Part shown: piece after piece, positions 34,708 through 50,389 of the stretch | Layout of the letters: each line of letters begins with the position of its first letter | How positions within the stretch are numbered: the first letter of the stretch is position 1 | Origin: Pseudomonas kielensis | Lineage (GTDB): Bacteria > Pseudomonadota > Gammaproteobacteria > Pseudomonadales > Pseudomonadaceae | DNA: 64,000 nt | Reading direction: 5' to 3' | NCBI RefSeq assembly: GCF_014236655.1 | Contig: NZ_JACMYG010000006.1 | Coordinates: 1-64,000 of the forward strand | Notes under the pieces: generated by a model | Seen by the model: the letters and a program-made list of their open reading frames with translations, nothing else | What the model was told of the DNA's origin: nothing | Database searches by the model: none | Program-made: the position numbers and the translations under genes

Positions 34708-37524
34708 TCAATAGGAAAAAATCAGGTTCATGAACAGCCCTTTGGCCCGTTCCGTAGCACCGCCGCCAATCGGGTAGCGGTACTGCATGGACCAACTCAG
34801 GGAGGAGCGTGGAGCGTTGTAGTGGTCTTCGCGGAACCAGTAGCGAACCGCGACGCCGGGGCCGACCCCCATGGACCAGGAGGTGGCGTCATTGGTCAGT
34901 GACCAGTCCTGGCTGACGTTGCTCAGGTCGATCTGATCGTTCTTGCCGAAATCCAGGCCGGTGGCCTGGTCCTTCTGCCAGATCCAGTCCACGGCCCCGA
35001 CGATGTGCGGGAACACCACCACGTTGGGCCCCAGTTCGTCGAACCGCAGGCTGCGGCCGACTCGTACTTCACTGCTGGCGAATACCTGCTGGCGCTTGAG
35101 CTGGCCATCGGTCTTGGCCAGTTGCCGGGTAGACTTACCCTGACTGTCGACGTCATAGGCAGTGAAAGTAGCGTTGTTGTCCTCCCAGGCATAACCAAGC
35201 TGTGCGTAGCCATCCATGGTGAACCAGTTGGATTCATTGATGCGCAACTCGGTGCCCTTGTAGAAACCGTAGGTGATGTATGAGAGCCAACCGCCGGCGT
35301 CACTGTCGAGTTGATAGCGCGTGAGGATGCCGTTGATCAAAGGGTTGTTGGGGCCACTGGCGTTGTTCGCGGCCTCAACCGCTTGTTGAATCCGGCATTG
35401 ATCATCACGGGAGGTGGGGTAGGCAGTACCTTCGCGTGTCGCAGTGCCGAGAAAAAATCTTCGCTCCAAGCCAAAGGTAATGCCTGTGTCGGCCAGCATG
35501 TAGCGAACGCCCAGCGAGCCAATGGTGCTAGGAAATCCGGTCACGGAACTAGAACCGTTGGTTCGATCATCACTCTCAACCGTTTCCTGGGCAGGTTGGC
35601 CACTGCAGGGATCGACAAATCGGTCCGATTTGAACTCGCTGCCCTCGTCATACAGGGTGTTGGTCAGCCGTCCGTAGACTTCGAGAATGCCGTTCTGGTC
35701 ATTGAACTGGGTTGGCCGCCAGTACAGTTCGGAGGTGCTGAAAACCGAATCACCCGCGGTACTCAAGCCGGCACCGCTGCTGTTGGTGGTGGGCTGTGCC
35801 CCACGGTAGCCAAGCGACACGGTCGCGCCCCATTCACGGTCCATCCCGGCAATCGCGCCACGGGTGTTGTAGCGCTGCTGGTCATCCAGTTCGAGCTGGT
35901 TGGCGTCGGCCATGTCGATGGCTTTCTTGAGTTTTTTCACGGCCCCTGGGTTGTCGCCCATGGCCGACTGGGCATAGGCCTCGTTGAGGATCACCGTGGG
36001 CGGTGCCTTGCCGGTGGCCCGTGCGGCGCTGAAGTCCTGGAGCGCGAGGTCCGGCTGGCGATTGCGCTGGCGCACGTAGCCGCGCTGCATGAACAGGTCG
36101 GCGTCGTTTGGCGAGGCGGCGAGGGCGCGGGTCAGGCGCTGCTCGGCCTCGGCGGTCTGGGCCGCGTTGCCCGAGGCCAGGGATGTGGTCAGCAGGCGCT
36201 GGTAGTCGGGGTTGTCCGGTGCTTGTTCCACGGCCAGGCGCGATTGCTTGATCGCTTCCTGGTAGTCCTGCCGGCCATAGGCGGCATAGGCTTCGGTGGC
36301 AGGGCCGGCCGGACCGGTGACTTGATCGGAGGGCAACAATTCGCACTGGGTGCCATAGGGTGTGTCATGGCACGACTGGGCGGGCGCGGGGTAAAGCGTG
36401 GTGGTCAGCTTGGCCGCGGGTTTGTTGTCCTCGGCGAGGATTTCCCGGCGCTTGAGCACGGCTTCGTCGGCGGCGTCCAATGGCCCGAGCAGTTGTTCGG
36501 CGCGGGCCGTGTCACCGGAGGCCAGCGCCCCGTCGATCGCGATCAGGCGCACGTTGCGCCGTTGATCGTCGTCGAGCCAGTCCTGGGCGATGGCCTCGTC
36601 GAAGTCGCCACGCGCCGCGTCTTTCTTGCCCTGGAGCTGGCGCAGGTAGGCACGCATCACCAGCATCACGGTGTTTTCGTCGTTCTGTTCCAGGGCCTCG
36701 GTGGCCGCCTGCTCGGCGGCGGCGGGCTGTTTATCCTGGAGCAGTGCGGTGACCAGCAGCAGGCGCTGGCTGTCGAGGTCCGGCGCGAGGTTCACGGCCT
36801 CGCGGGCCAGCCTGGACGCTTCGGCGGGCTGGTTGGTGATCAGTGCCTGGTAGGCCAGTTGGGTTGGCCGGACGGCCATGCGCCGCTTCAACATGGCGCG
36901 GCGGGCCTCGATGTCACTTTTGTTCGGCGGGTTCAGGGCGATCACCTGGTCGGCCGCGCTCACTGCCTCGGGCCATTTTTCCTGGGCCTCCAGCGCGTCG
37001 AGCCAAAGCAGTGCCCACGCGCCCTGGCTGGGGTCGGCGCGGAAGGCTTGCTCGCCATCCCGGGCGGCGGCGGGCATGTCGCCGGCGTTGTAGGCGGCAT
37101 ACCCCTTGGTCGCCAGCGGGAAACCGCGCTGATAGGCCGCCGACGGTCCACGGCCGGTGGCGGCGGCTGCCTGGGGTTGCAGGTTTTTCACGGTGGCGCG
37201 CAGCGCCGGGTCGTCTACGCCGCGTTTGATTGCCGCCTGTGCGGCCTGGCGGGCCTGCGTGATGCGTCCGAGTTTTTGCAGGGTATAGACCTGCAGCAGA
37301 TTCAGGCGCACGACCTCGGGCCGCAGTTTCAGCGCGGCATTCACCTGCTCCAGCGCATCGCGGTAACGGCCGGCCTGGTAACTCTTGTACGCCAGGTCCG
37401 CCTGTTGCCAGGCCTCGCCCTCCAGGGGCGCTTCATAGGCGGCGGCCGACACCGGCAGCGGCAGGAGCGTCGAGCTGCAGAGCAACGCTGCGGTGAGCAC
37501 AAGTAAGCGCGAAGTAGGGGTCAT
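34708..37524 (-). CDS. nfrA: NfrA-like outer-membrane TPR/porin protein for polysaccharide export
   Basis: The protein has 938 residues: a signal peptide (1-27), TPR repeats from about 35 to 600 (AYKSYQAGRYRDALEQVNAA and similar), then a C-terminal beta-barrel of the NfrA/bacteriophage N4 adsorption protein A type that ends ERAKGLFMNLIFSY with a terminal aromatic residue. In E. coli NfrA is the outer-membrane exit of the N4 glycan receptor polysaccharide. It overlaps the nfrB-like gene by 4 bp. A BcsC/PelB-type assignment would be the alternative, but the adjacent NfrB-like enzyme favours NfrA. Confidence 0.82.
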   Translation of the reverse strand: MTPTSRLLVLTAALLCSSTLLPLPVSAAAYEAPLEGEAWQQADLAYKSYQAGRYRDALEQVNAALKLRPEVVRLNLLQVYTLQKLGRITQARQAAQAAIKRGVDDPALRATVKNLQPQAAAATGRGPSAAYQRGFPLATKGYAAYNAGDMPAAARDGEQAFRADPSQGAWALLWLDALEAQEKWPEAVSAADQVIALNPPNKSDIEARRAMLKRRMAVRPTQLAYQALITNQPAEASRLAREAVNLAPDLDSQRLLLVTALLQDKQPAAAEQAATEALEQNDENTVMLVMRAYLRQLQGKKDAARGDFDEAIAQDWLDDDQRRNVRLIAIDGALASGDTARAEQLLGPLDAADEAVLKRREILAEDNKPAAKLTTTLYPAPAQSCHDTPYGTQCELLPSDQVTGPAGPATEAYAAYGRQDYQEAIKQSRLAVEQAPDNPDYQRLLTTSLASGNAAQTAEAEQRLTRALAASPNDADLFMQRGYVRQRNRQPDLALQDFSAARATGKAPPTVILNEAYAQSAMGDNPGAVKKLKKAIDMADANQLELDDQQRYNTRGAIAGMDREWGATVSLGYRGAQPTTNSSGAGLSTAGDSVFSTSELYWRPTQFNDQNGILEVYGRLTNTLYDEGSEFKSDRFVDPCSGQPAQETVESDDRTNGSSSVTGFPSTIGSLGVRYMLADTGITFGLERRFFLGTATREGTAYPTSRDDQCRIQQAVEAANNASGPNNPLINGILTRYQLDSDAGGWLSYITYGFYKGTELRINESNWFTMDGYAQLGYAWEDNNATFTAYDVDSQGKSTRQLAKTDGQLKRQQVFASSEVRVGRSLRFDELGPNVVVFPHIVGAVDWIWQKDQATGLDFGKNDQIDLSNVSQDWSLTNDATSWSMGVGPGVAVRYWFREDHYNAPRSSLSWSMQYRYPIGGGATERAKGLFMNLIFSY

Positions 37525-39221
37525 GGCGTCTCTGAGGAGCGTTGTTCAGTGGGGCTGGCAGCCGTTGGCTGACCCGTGTCGTTCTGGAAGGAGATCGCTT
37601 CGCTCAGGGTGGCCTGGTCGAGGTAGCCATGCTCGAGCAGGATCTGCCCCAAGGGCTTGTGCTCGGCGGCCTGGGCTTGCAGTGCCTTGTTCAGGGACTC
37701 CTGGTCGATCGCTCGCCAGGACATCAACAGATCCCCCAGGCGCAGGCGTTGCTGGACCAGTTGGTCGGCGGACGGGAAGTCGTGCATGGTCTTGTCCCAG
37801 ACCAGTGGCTTGCCAAGGAACAGGTGGCCCAGGTACAGGCGCCAGGCGCGTGCGGCGGCCATGGCATTGATGAAGTTGCCGATGATCATCCGGGGCGCCG
37901 ACAGCAGTGCGTGTTCCCAGCCATACAGGCGGCCGACAAAATACCCGCGCTGCAGCACCCGCAGGCTCAACAGGATGCCGTTGGCCCACATCAACTGCAT
38001 CAGCCCGCTGTGGGGGCTGAACACCGAGGGGTAGTAGGTCGTCCACCAGTCCATCGAGGTCATCACCATGAACAGCAGATGCTGGGCGAGCAGGATGTAG
38101 GCAACAATCGCCACAAAGGAGGTGACCAGGCCTTTGCGGTCGCGAAACAACAGGTACTTGGTGGCCAGCGAGCCTTCCCAGCCGACCTGGCTCCAGCCCT
38201 GCAGGCCGATACCCAGGGTCCAGCGGGCCTTCTGCCGATAGGCGGTGCGGAAGGTGTCGGGGAAGTATTCGCGTACACCGAGGGGCATGTGTATCGCGAC
38301 CATGTTCGCTTCGCCTTGGCCGAACCACTTGGCGCGTTTGGCGATGTAGTCGACCGGGAACTTGCCGAAGATCTGCTTCATGCCGCGCCGCGCCAGCCGC
38401 GCACCGATGTCGTAGTCCTCGGTGAGGGTGGCGGTGTTGAACGGCTGGTTGTTGGTTTCTGCCGAGAGCTGGAGCAGGGCCTTGCGCGAGAAACAGGTGC
38501 CGACGCCCGCTGAGGGGACCATTTTCGACATGCTTTCCCGCACCACCAGGTCCTTGGTGTGCCACTCGGCGAATTCATCCATGTAGGTGCCGGCCACCAG
38601 CTCATACCAGTCCCGTTCCAGGGACGTGACCGGCAGCTGGATGAAGTCGATTCGCGGCAGCAGGTAGTTGAAGTAGTGCAGCTCCAGGTGGTGCAGCACG
38701 TCTTCGCTGTCATGCAGGACGACCCCGGCAAACGGCTCGGGCTGGCGCAGGTCCTGGGCGAAGATCGCCTGGATGATCCAGTTGAGGCAGTCGGCCTTGC
38801 AGGTCGGGCCATCGTGGGGGACTTCGACGCGGATCAACTGTTTGTAGCGCCGGCGCATGCGTTCCACTTCTTCAATGGTGCGTGCGTCGTTGCAGTAGGT
38901 GCCGACGAAGATGTAGTAGTTCTTGTACTCCAGGGAGCCGACCATGTTCTCGAGCATCGGCGCGATCACGTCGTACTCGAGCCAGGCCGGGATCATGATC
39001 GCCAGCGGTTGCTCGCGCTTGGAGCGCAGTTGTTCGGCCGTCAGCGCCTTGTAGCGGCGCTTGACCATCAGCGAACGGTACGCCTGGCGTGCCCAGTACC
39101 AGCCATCGATGAACAGGTCATCGAGGCTGGAGAACATGATCAGCACGCCCACGATGACCGTCACGATCTCCAGGATGTGATAGTAGTCCGCAAGCAGATA
39201 CGGCAGGTAGAGCGAGGACAT
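37521..39221 (-). CDS. nfrB: NfrB-like glycosyltransferase with C-terminal MshEN domain
   Basis: This inner-membrane GT2-type synthase has 566 residues. It has an N-terminal membrane helix, catalytic motifs HDSED (170-174), TED (267-269) and RQKARW (329-334), then four or five membrane helices (about 370-470). Residues 494-546 contain two tandem copies of the MshEN pattern (LGDLLMSWRAIDQESLNKAL and LGQILLEHGYLDQATLSEAI), a known c-di-GMP-binding module. The E. coli homologue NfrB makes a ManNAc-containing secreted glycan under c-di-GMP control. Polymerisation and export are expected to be switched on by c-di-GMP here as well (inference). Confidence 0.88.
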   Translation of the reverse strand: MSSLYLPYLLADYYHILEIVTVIVGVLIMFSSLDDLFIDGWYWARQAYRSLMVKRRYKALTAEQLRSKREQPLAIMIPAWLEYDVIAPMLENMVGSLEYKNYYIFVGTYCNDARTIEEVERMRRRYKQLIRVEVPHDGPTCKADCLNWIIQAIFAQDLRQPEPFAGVVLHDSEDVLHHLELHYFNYLLPRIDFIQLPVTSLERDWYELVAGTYMDEFAEWHTKDLVVRESMSKMVPSAGVGTCFSRKALLQLSAETNNQPFNTATLTEDYDIGARLARRGMKQIFGKFPVDYIAKRAKWFGQGEANMVAIHMPLGVREYFPDTFRTAYRQKARWTLGIGLQGWSQVGWEGSLATKYLLFRDRKGLVTSFVAIVAYILLAQHLLFMVMTSMDWWTTYYPSVFSPHSGLMQLMWANGILLSLRVLQRGYFVGRLYGWEHALLSAPRMIIGNFINAMAAARAWRLYLGHLFLGKPLVWDKTMHDFPSADQLVQQRLRLGDLLMSWRAIDQESLNKALQAQAAEHKPLGQILLEHGYLDQATLSEAISFQNDTGQPTAASPTEQRSSETP

Positions 39222-39239
39222 GAGCTGTTCCCCAGGTCG

Positions 39240-41447
39240 TTACAAGCCTTTTTTCTTTTTGTGGCGACGCGCCAGAACACCCAGCACCAGCAAGCCGAGC
39301 AGGGCTGCAGCAAGCATCGGCAGGGCCCACGCCAGGTACTTGCGCCACTCATGGAACGGCGTTTCACCAAGGCCCATCGATGCGATCAGGCCAGGCTCGG
39401 AGGTATCGACCCAGGTCAGCGGACCCTCCACACCCAGCACCACGGCATTGCCCTGGTTGAATACGAACGGCACCCCGGGGGTCAACACTGGGTCGCCGAG
39501 GGCATACCAGATCACCCCATGCTGGCTGTTCGAATCGACCACCGAGGCTGCGCTCAGCGGTTGTGGGCCCGTCAGGTCGAGCAGGCGCTTGTCGTCACCA
39601 CCGGCACGCAGGCGCTGCAGGTCTTTGACATCGATCAGCGGCTTGGCCCCTTCCAGCGGCACATCCAGTGACAGGAACGGCTTGCTTGGCTTGAACGGCT
39701 GGCTGCTGTCGGCCAGGGTCAGTTCGGCATTGACCGGTGATATCGACGCGGCGCTGGCCAGGCGAATGATCTGGCGCAGGTTGGCCGCCGGGGTATCGAG
39801 GACGGTCTTGGGCACGATCACCTGTGCGTTGCCTGCCAGCAATGGCAGCAGGCCGACGAAGGTGCCGTCCGGCTCGGCATCGGAGGAGCGCAGGTAGCTG
39901 CTCGGCAACACATTGACCGGATACCCCTGGGGGATTTCGGCGCAGTTGGGCGAGACCGGTTGGCGCTGGAAACGTACCTGCAGGTTGTTGGTCACCCCCA
40001 GGGCATAGCCTGGGACGCGGGCGGTCAGGCGCTCGGGCTTGCCGTCGGCCCTCAGTTGCTTGGCGCTGAGCAGGACCCCGTTCCACAGCACCGAAGCCAC
40101 CGGCAGGGTGATCGACGCACCGGGTGCGGCGGCCACATCCAGGATCAGCTCGCCTGGCATCCGGCCCTGGACGGCCACCGCGCTCAGTGGGAATACGGCA
40201 TTCCACTCGCCACGGGTCACCACATCAAACGCGGTGGTCGAGCCGCCGAGCGTGCCGACACGCAATTCGCGGTCGCTGCCTTCCCCGGTTTCACCGGCCT
40301 GGTGAATGGTTGCCTCGGAGGAAACAAGCACGTTGCGCCAATGTGAGTCGAACACGCCGGCGGCCTTGGCCCCGGCGTCGGCGGCCACGCTGATCACGGC
40401 CTGATGGCCGAGGCTGGCCAGTTGAATCTGCTGGCTGCCGGGGACTTTCTGGGCGGCGCTGGCATGCCGGCCACGCCACTCTCCCAGGGCCTTGACCGCG
40501 TCGTCATCGTTCTGCAATTGATCGCGCAGGGCATCCAGTGCGGCGTTGATCTGGCCGACCAGCGCGGCGTCGGCGATGGCCAGGTCAGCCCGGGTCGCAG
40601 GGGCGTCGAGCACCAGCAAGGCACCCACCTCGGCGGCGCTGGCCAGGGTGTGGCGGTCTTTGCCGGTCAGCGCGGAGAACGGCGCGACGCTGCTCAAGGC
40701 TGCAGGCATGTTCAGTTGATCGACGGCAACCACGTCACCCACGGCTGGGAAGGCCTTGACCTGAGCCCGTTTGGCATTGCGTTCCAGGGCCACGCCCAGG
40801 CGCCAGGCGCTGTCGAAGCTCGCGTGCTCCAGCTTGCCGGCGGCGATCAGGATCACCGGTTTGCCTGGCAGCGTGCTCCAGGCATCGGCCAAGGTGTTCA
40901 GGCCGCGCATCGAATAGCGATACGTTAGCGCGGTGTCGGGCGACAGGGTCAGCACATTGCTGCTCTGGCGAGTGGGTTCGCACAAGTGTTGGCCGCTGGG
41001 CGAACTCCAGTCGATGGTGAAATCGACAAACCCGGACGCATGGCGCCGGGCTTCGACTGGCAGTATCCGGGCCAGGTCTCCGGTACGCTCGGTCACGCTC
41101 TGGGCATACAGCGGGCGCCCGTCGACGGACAGGCGCAGAGCGGCGGGTGCCGCTTCGCCCTTGATGAAATTGCCCTGGATGTTGATCGAAGCCGCATCCA
41201 GTGCAACGCCTTTGGGCACGGGCAGGAAGAACGACTGGTGGTTGTCGCTTTCCTGCAGCACCACCGGGTTGGTGATGCCCATGTCGGCCAGCGAAACGCT
41301 GCGTTGCACCCAGTCGTCCTGGGCCAGTGTGCGCAACGCATCGCTGCCTGGCGACGCCATGGCGAACAGCGGCGCGGCCAAAGGCGCGACGAGTACGACC
41401 TGCTTGAGGAGGGTGAGGCACTGCTGGCGATTCGAGAGAGTATTCAT
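39240..41447 (-). CDS. BcsB-like periplasmic polysaccharide-synthase subunit
   Basis: The protein has 735 residues with a signal peptide (1-31, FAMA-SP), a long periplasmic beta-rich part with repeated carbohydrate-binding-like modules, and a C-terminal membrane helix followed by a basic tail (ARRHKKKKGL). This matches the cellulose synthase regulatory subunit BcsB. It is the first gene of the block directly upstream of the nfrB-like synthase (18-bp gap), so it probably guides the nascent chain through the periplasm. No strong ribosome site is visible before ATG 41447. Confidence 0.82.
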   Translation of the reverse strand: MNTLSNRQQCLTLLKQVVLVAPLAAPLFAMASPGSDALRTLAQDDWVQRSVSLADMGITNPVVLQESDNHQSFFLPVPKGVALDAASINIQGNFIKGEAAPAALRLSVDGRPLYAQSVTERTGDLARILPVEARRHASGFVDFTIDWSSPSGQHLCEPTRQSSNVLTLSPDTALTYRYSMRGLNTLADAWSTLPGKPVILIAAGKLEHASFDSAWRLGVALERNAKRAQVKAFPAVGDVVAVDQLNMPAALSSVAPFSALTGKDRHTLASAAEVGALLVLDAPATRADLAIADAALVGQINAALDALRDQLQNDDDAVKALGEWRGRHASAAQKVPGSQQIQLASLGHQAVISVAADAGAKAAGVFDSHWRNVLVSSEATIHQAGETGEGSDRELRVGTLGGSTTAFDVVTRGEWNAVFPLSAVAVQGRMPGELILDVAAAPGASITLPVASVLWNGVLLSAKQLRADGKPERLTARVPGYALGVTNNLQVRFQRQPVSPNCAEIPQGYPVNVLPSSYLRSSDAEPDGTFVGLLPLLAGNAQVIVPKTVLDTPAANLRQIIRLASAASISPVNAELTLADSSQPFKPSKPFLSLDVPLEGAKPLIDVKDLQRLRAGGDDKRLLDLTGPQPLSAASVVDSNSQHGVIWYALGDPVLTPGVPFVFNQGNAVVLGVEGPLTWVDTSEPGLIASMGLGETPFHEWRKYLAWALPMLAAALLGLLVLGVLARRHKKKKGL

Positions 41448-41800
41448 GCGTGGTTATCGGCCGCATCTGAAAAGTGAAAGTTCACGACTGCCCTGCACAT
41501 TCACGGCCTCGGGGAGGTGCGTGAGTGCTGGTCAGGCGAAGTACACGAACTCAGTGACGGTGCTCAGCTTGGACACAAGCTGGATACAGACCTGACAAAC
41601 GGGCCGGCATGAGCTCGAACAATGACTGACAGTGGAGGAGGGGCAAATAGCCATCAGCTTTCCCTGTGGCAACTTTGGATCCATCCCCGCATTGGCACCC
41701 ACACTTTGGAGTGCCTCAGCGTCATGTGTCAATATTTTGGTGTAATTTTTATCTTTTTGCGCGCCTTGGCTTTGGCGCGCCGTAATTTTGACTATTCAGT
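41448..41800 (-). promoter_or_regulatory. Intergenic region between wecB and the BcsB-nfr operon
   Basis: This 353-bp gap holds no supported gene. Near 41758-41779 there is a GC-rich inverted repeat (GCGCGCC / GGCGCGC, 8-base loop) about 20 bp after the wecB stop; no T-run follows, so it may be an attenuator rather than a full terminator. On the plus strand at 41728-41741 GTCAATATTTTGGT matches 10 of 14 FleQ-box positions. TTGACA on the minus strand just there could be a -35 box, but no good -10 follows. Confidence 0.45.
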
Positions 41801-42964
41801 TTAGCCGATGGACGGGCGGATTGCCGGGATGGGTGGATCAAACTCGGTAAATTGGCGGCCAGTGAGGGCCGAAATGATCCGCGTCGTGGCGTGTCCATCC
41901 CCGTACGGATTGACGCTGTGGGCCACCCGCTGATAGTGCTCGGCGTCGTCGAGGAAGGTTTGCACGGCGTTGACGATGCGCTCATTGCGGGTCCCAACCA
42001 GCGTCACCGTTCCAGCACTTACCGCTTCCGGGCGCTCAGTGGTGTCGCGCATGACCAGCACCGGTTTACCCAGGTGCGGGGCCTCCTCCTGAACACCGCC
42101 GGAATCGGTGAGGATCAGGTAGGCGCGCCGCATGAACCAGACGAAATCCAGGTAATCGAGCGGCTCGATGAGGTGGATGTTGGGCAGGCCAGAAAGGGTC
42201 GCCATCACGACGTCGCGCACCTGTGGATTCAAGTGCACCGGGTAGACGATCTGCACATCTTCACGCTTGGCCAGCTCCGCCAGGGCCGAGCAGATCTGGA
42301 TGAAACCATCGCCGAAATTCTCGCGGCGGTGACCGGTCACCAACACCAGGCGTTGTGCCGGGTCGACCCAGGCATAACGCGCGGCCAGGTTGGCCTCCAT
42401 GTCCGGGTTGTGGTCGAGTTTGCGCAGCGTCAGCTCCAGGGCATCGATCACCGTGTTGCCGGTGACGTAGATACGGCCCTCGAGGTTTTCCTTGAGCAGG
42501 TTGTTGCGCGAGGTCACGGTGGGCGCGAACAGCCATTTGCCCATGACGTCGACCACGCGGCGGTTCATTTCCTCGGGAAACGGCTGGGTCAGGTCGCCGG
42601 TGCGCAAGCCTGCCTCGACATGCCCGATCGGGATGCGCCGGTGGAACGCGGCCAGGCTGCAAGCGGTTGCCGTGGAGGTATCGCCGTGCACCAGCACACA
42701 GTCGGGCTTGACCTCTTCGAGCAGGGTATCGACCCGCGTCATCAAGCGCGCAAACAGGCCATTGAGGGTTTGCCCCGGGAGCATCACGTCCAGGTCGTGG
42801 TGGACCTTGATGTCGAACAACTGCAGTACTTGGTCGAGCATGTGCCGGTGTTGGCCGGTGGTGCAGACAATGCTCTCGATGCCTTTGGTACCGGCCAGGC
42901 CATGGACCAAAGGGGCCATTTTGATGCCTTCGGGGCGGGTGCCGAACAACGACAGAACTCTCAT
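41801..42964 (-). CDS. wecB: UDP-N-acetylglucosamine 2-epimerase (non-hydrolysing)
   Basis: The protein has 387 residues and converts UDP-GlcNAc to UDP-ManNAc in the cytoplasm. Family motifs are all present: LFGTRPEGIKMAPL at the start, VHGDTSTA, GHVEAGLRTGD, PFPEEMNRR, VTGHRREN, and LTDSGGVQEEAPHLG. Start ATG 42964 has GGAGA upstream; the longer frame from 43024 is not needed. Its position just upstream of the nfr-type operon fits the E. coli finding that WecB supplies ManNAc for the NfrAB glycan. Confidence 0.93.
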   Translation of the reverse strand: MRVLSLFGTRPEGIKMAPLVHGLAGTKGIESIVCTTGQHRHMLDQVLQLFDIKVHHDLDVMLPGQTLNGLFARLMTRVDTLLEEVKPDCVLVHGDTSTATACSLAAFHRRIPIGHVEAGLRTGDLTQPFPEEMNRRVVDVMGKWLFAPTVTSRNNLLKENLEGRIYVTGNTVIDALELTLRKLDHNPDMEANLAARYAWVDPAQRLVLVTGHRRENFGDGFIQICSALAELAKREDVQIVYPVHLNPQVRDVVMATLSGLPNIHLIEPLDYLDFVWFMRRAYLILTDSGGVQEEAPHLGKPVLVMRDTTERPEAVSAGTVTLVGTRNERIVNAVQTFLDDAEHYQRVAHSVNPYGDGHATTRIISALTGRQFTEFDPPIPAIRPSIG

Positions 42965-43895
42965 GGTTTCTCTATCTCCATACAGGGAATGGCCCCCGAC
43001 ATGTCGCCCCTTGGGGCACTCCATGGCCAGGGTCGAAGCAAACGACGCCTGTTGCTGCGCTTGACGGCTACTTCCATTGAGCTGCGCAGCCCTTCTAGTG
43101 TTGGTGGTCGCCGAACGGTTTTTGTTCCGTGTGCCGCTTGAAAGGTTTTTTTGGCGGGCGCGGTGAGTCGGCTCGAGGTCTGATCGGCCAGCACGGTCGA
43201 GTGTATGTCCGGTGTTGTCCGGGAATCTCTCGGCAAATATATTTCCAAATGTAACAAGCCTAAATGCTTAATGCTTTGTACATGCTTTTGCTCTTCAAAG
43301 GTGTTGAAAACCGCCTTCAGTATTCTTTTATGATAATGAAATTATCATCCGATACGTTCTGTTTTCAATTCATCTAACATCCGCGCCCAATCTTCTTTGC
43401 CGTTGTTTTAATGTGGGTATTGACGGCGTTAACTTTTTTCTTTGACGCCAACTTTTTGCTGGTTAGTATCCTTGTAAGCGAACCGTTTTCAGTGTGTTGG
43501 GAAGTTCTATCACGACGGTTTTTGCTTACTTCTTGCAGCTTTTCACAGGCGTGCTCGATACGTTTGACGAAAGGATGCGAACCCCGATGACGGGCATACG
43601 ACAGGGAGCGTCTACGGTGATCAAAGCCCTCCGCAAGCGCTGGTTCCTCCGCTTGACGTCTTTGCAGCATGGCGCTGCAACTCCTCTGTGCAAGTCCAAC
43701 TTCCCACGTGTGGGCCAGGTTAAACACCTTGCACCCAGTGAGCGCTCCGGCGTGGGTTGACTACTACTTCTGGATTAAAACTTTTACATAACTTTCGCTT
43801 ATTCGAATGCTCAGCCTCTGTTTAAGAAGCTGCGCACGCGTTCGAGTCGATTTTGTTATGGGATTCGACTAGCTGAAATAAAAAACAGGTGTGCG
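42965..43895. other. 931-bp region without a supported gene, between wecB and the Bap-like adhesin
   Basis: It presumably contains the divergent promoters of wecB and the adhesin. The stretch 43240-43480 is AT-rich. The two short reading frames here (minus 43374-43727, plus 43494-43760) lack ribosome sites and family resemblance, so I treat them as non-coding. AGGTG precedes the adhesin start at 43896. Confidence 0.6.
43331..43347. promoter_or_regulatory. Perfect AT-rich palindrome
   Basis: TGATAAT and ATTATCA are perfect 7-bp arms with a 3-bp centre. Size and sequence resemble a regulator operator (Fur-like half sites), placed 565 bp before the adhesin and 367 bp before wecB. The regulator is unknown. 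Confidence 0.35.
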
Positions 43896-50219
<6,324 letters not shown>

Positions 50220-50233
50220 CCACGTTGCTGGCG

Positions 50234-50266
50234 GGGAGCGTCGGGCCGCAGCGCCCGGCGTTCTCC
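50234..50266 (+). terminator. Probable terminator after the Bap-like adhesin
   Basis: A GC-rich stem (GGGGAGCGTCGGGC against GCCCGGCGTTCTCC, with two mismatches and a G-U pair) is followed by a short T stretch, 14 bp after the stop. A second hairpin without T-run lies at 50297-50325. Read-through could still supply the exporter genes. Confidence 0.5.
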
Positions 50267-50389
50267 TTTGATCCTCCATCCATTAATCGTAACGATCCAG
50301 GCGGCGCAGTCTTGCGCCGCCCTGGCGTTACACCACGAATTCGAGTGAGCCGTGCAGGTCGCTGAAATTGAGTCGGCAGCAGGGCAAAT

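Noticed and set aside
35311..37506. Plus-strand 731-residue frame opposite the nfrA-like gene
   Set aside because: It is Gly/Arg/Val-rich without domains and lies fully antisense to a gene with signal peptide, TPRs and barrel.
43374..43760. Two overlapping short frames (minus 43374-43727 and plus 43494-43760) upstream of the Bap-like adhesin
   Set aside because: Neither has a ribosome site, a family match or convincing composition; they overlap each other in a leader region.
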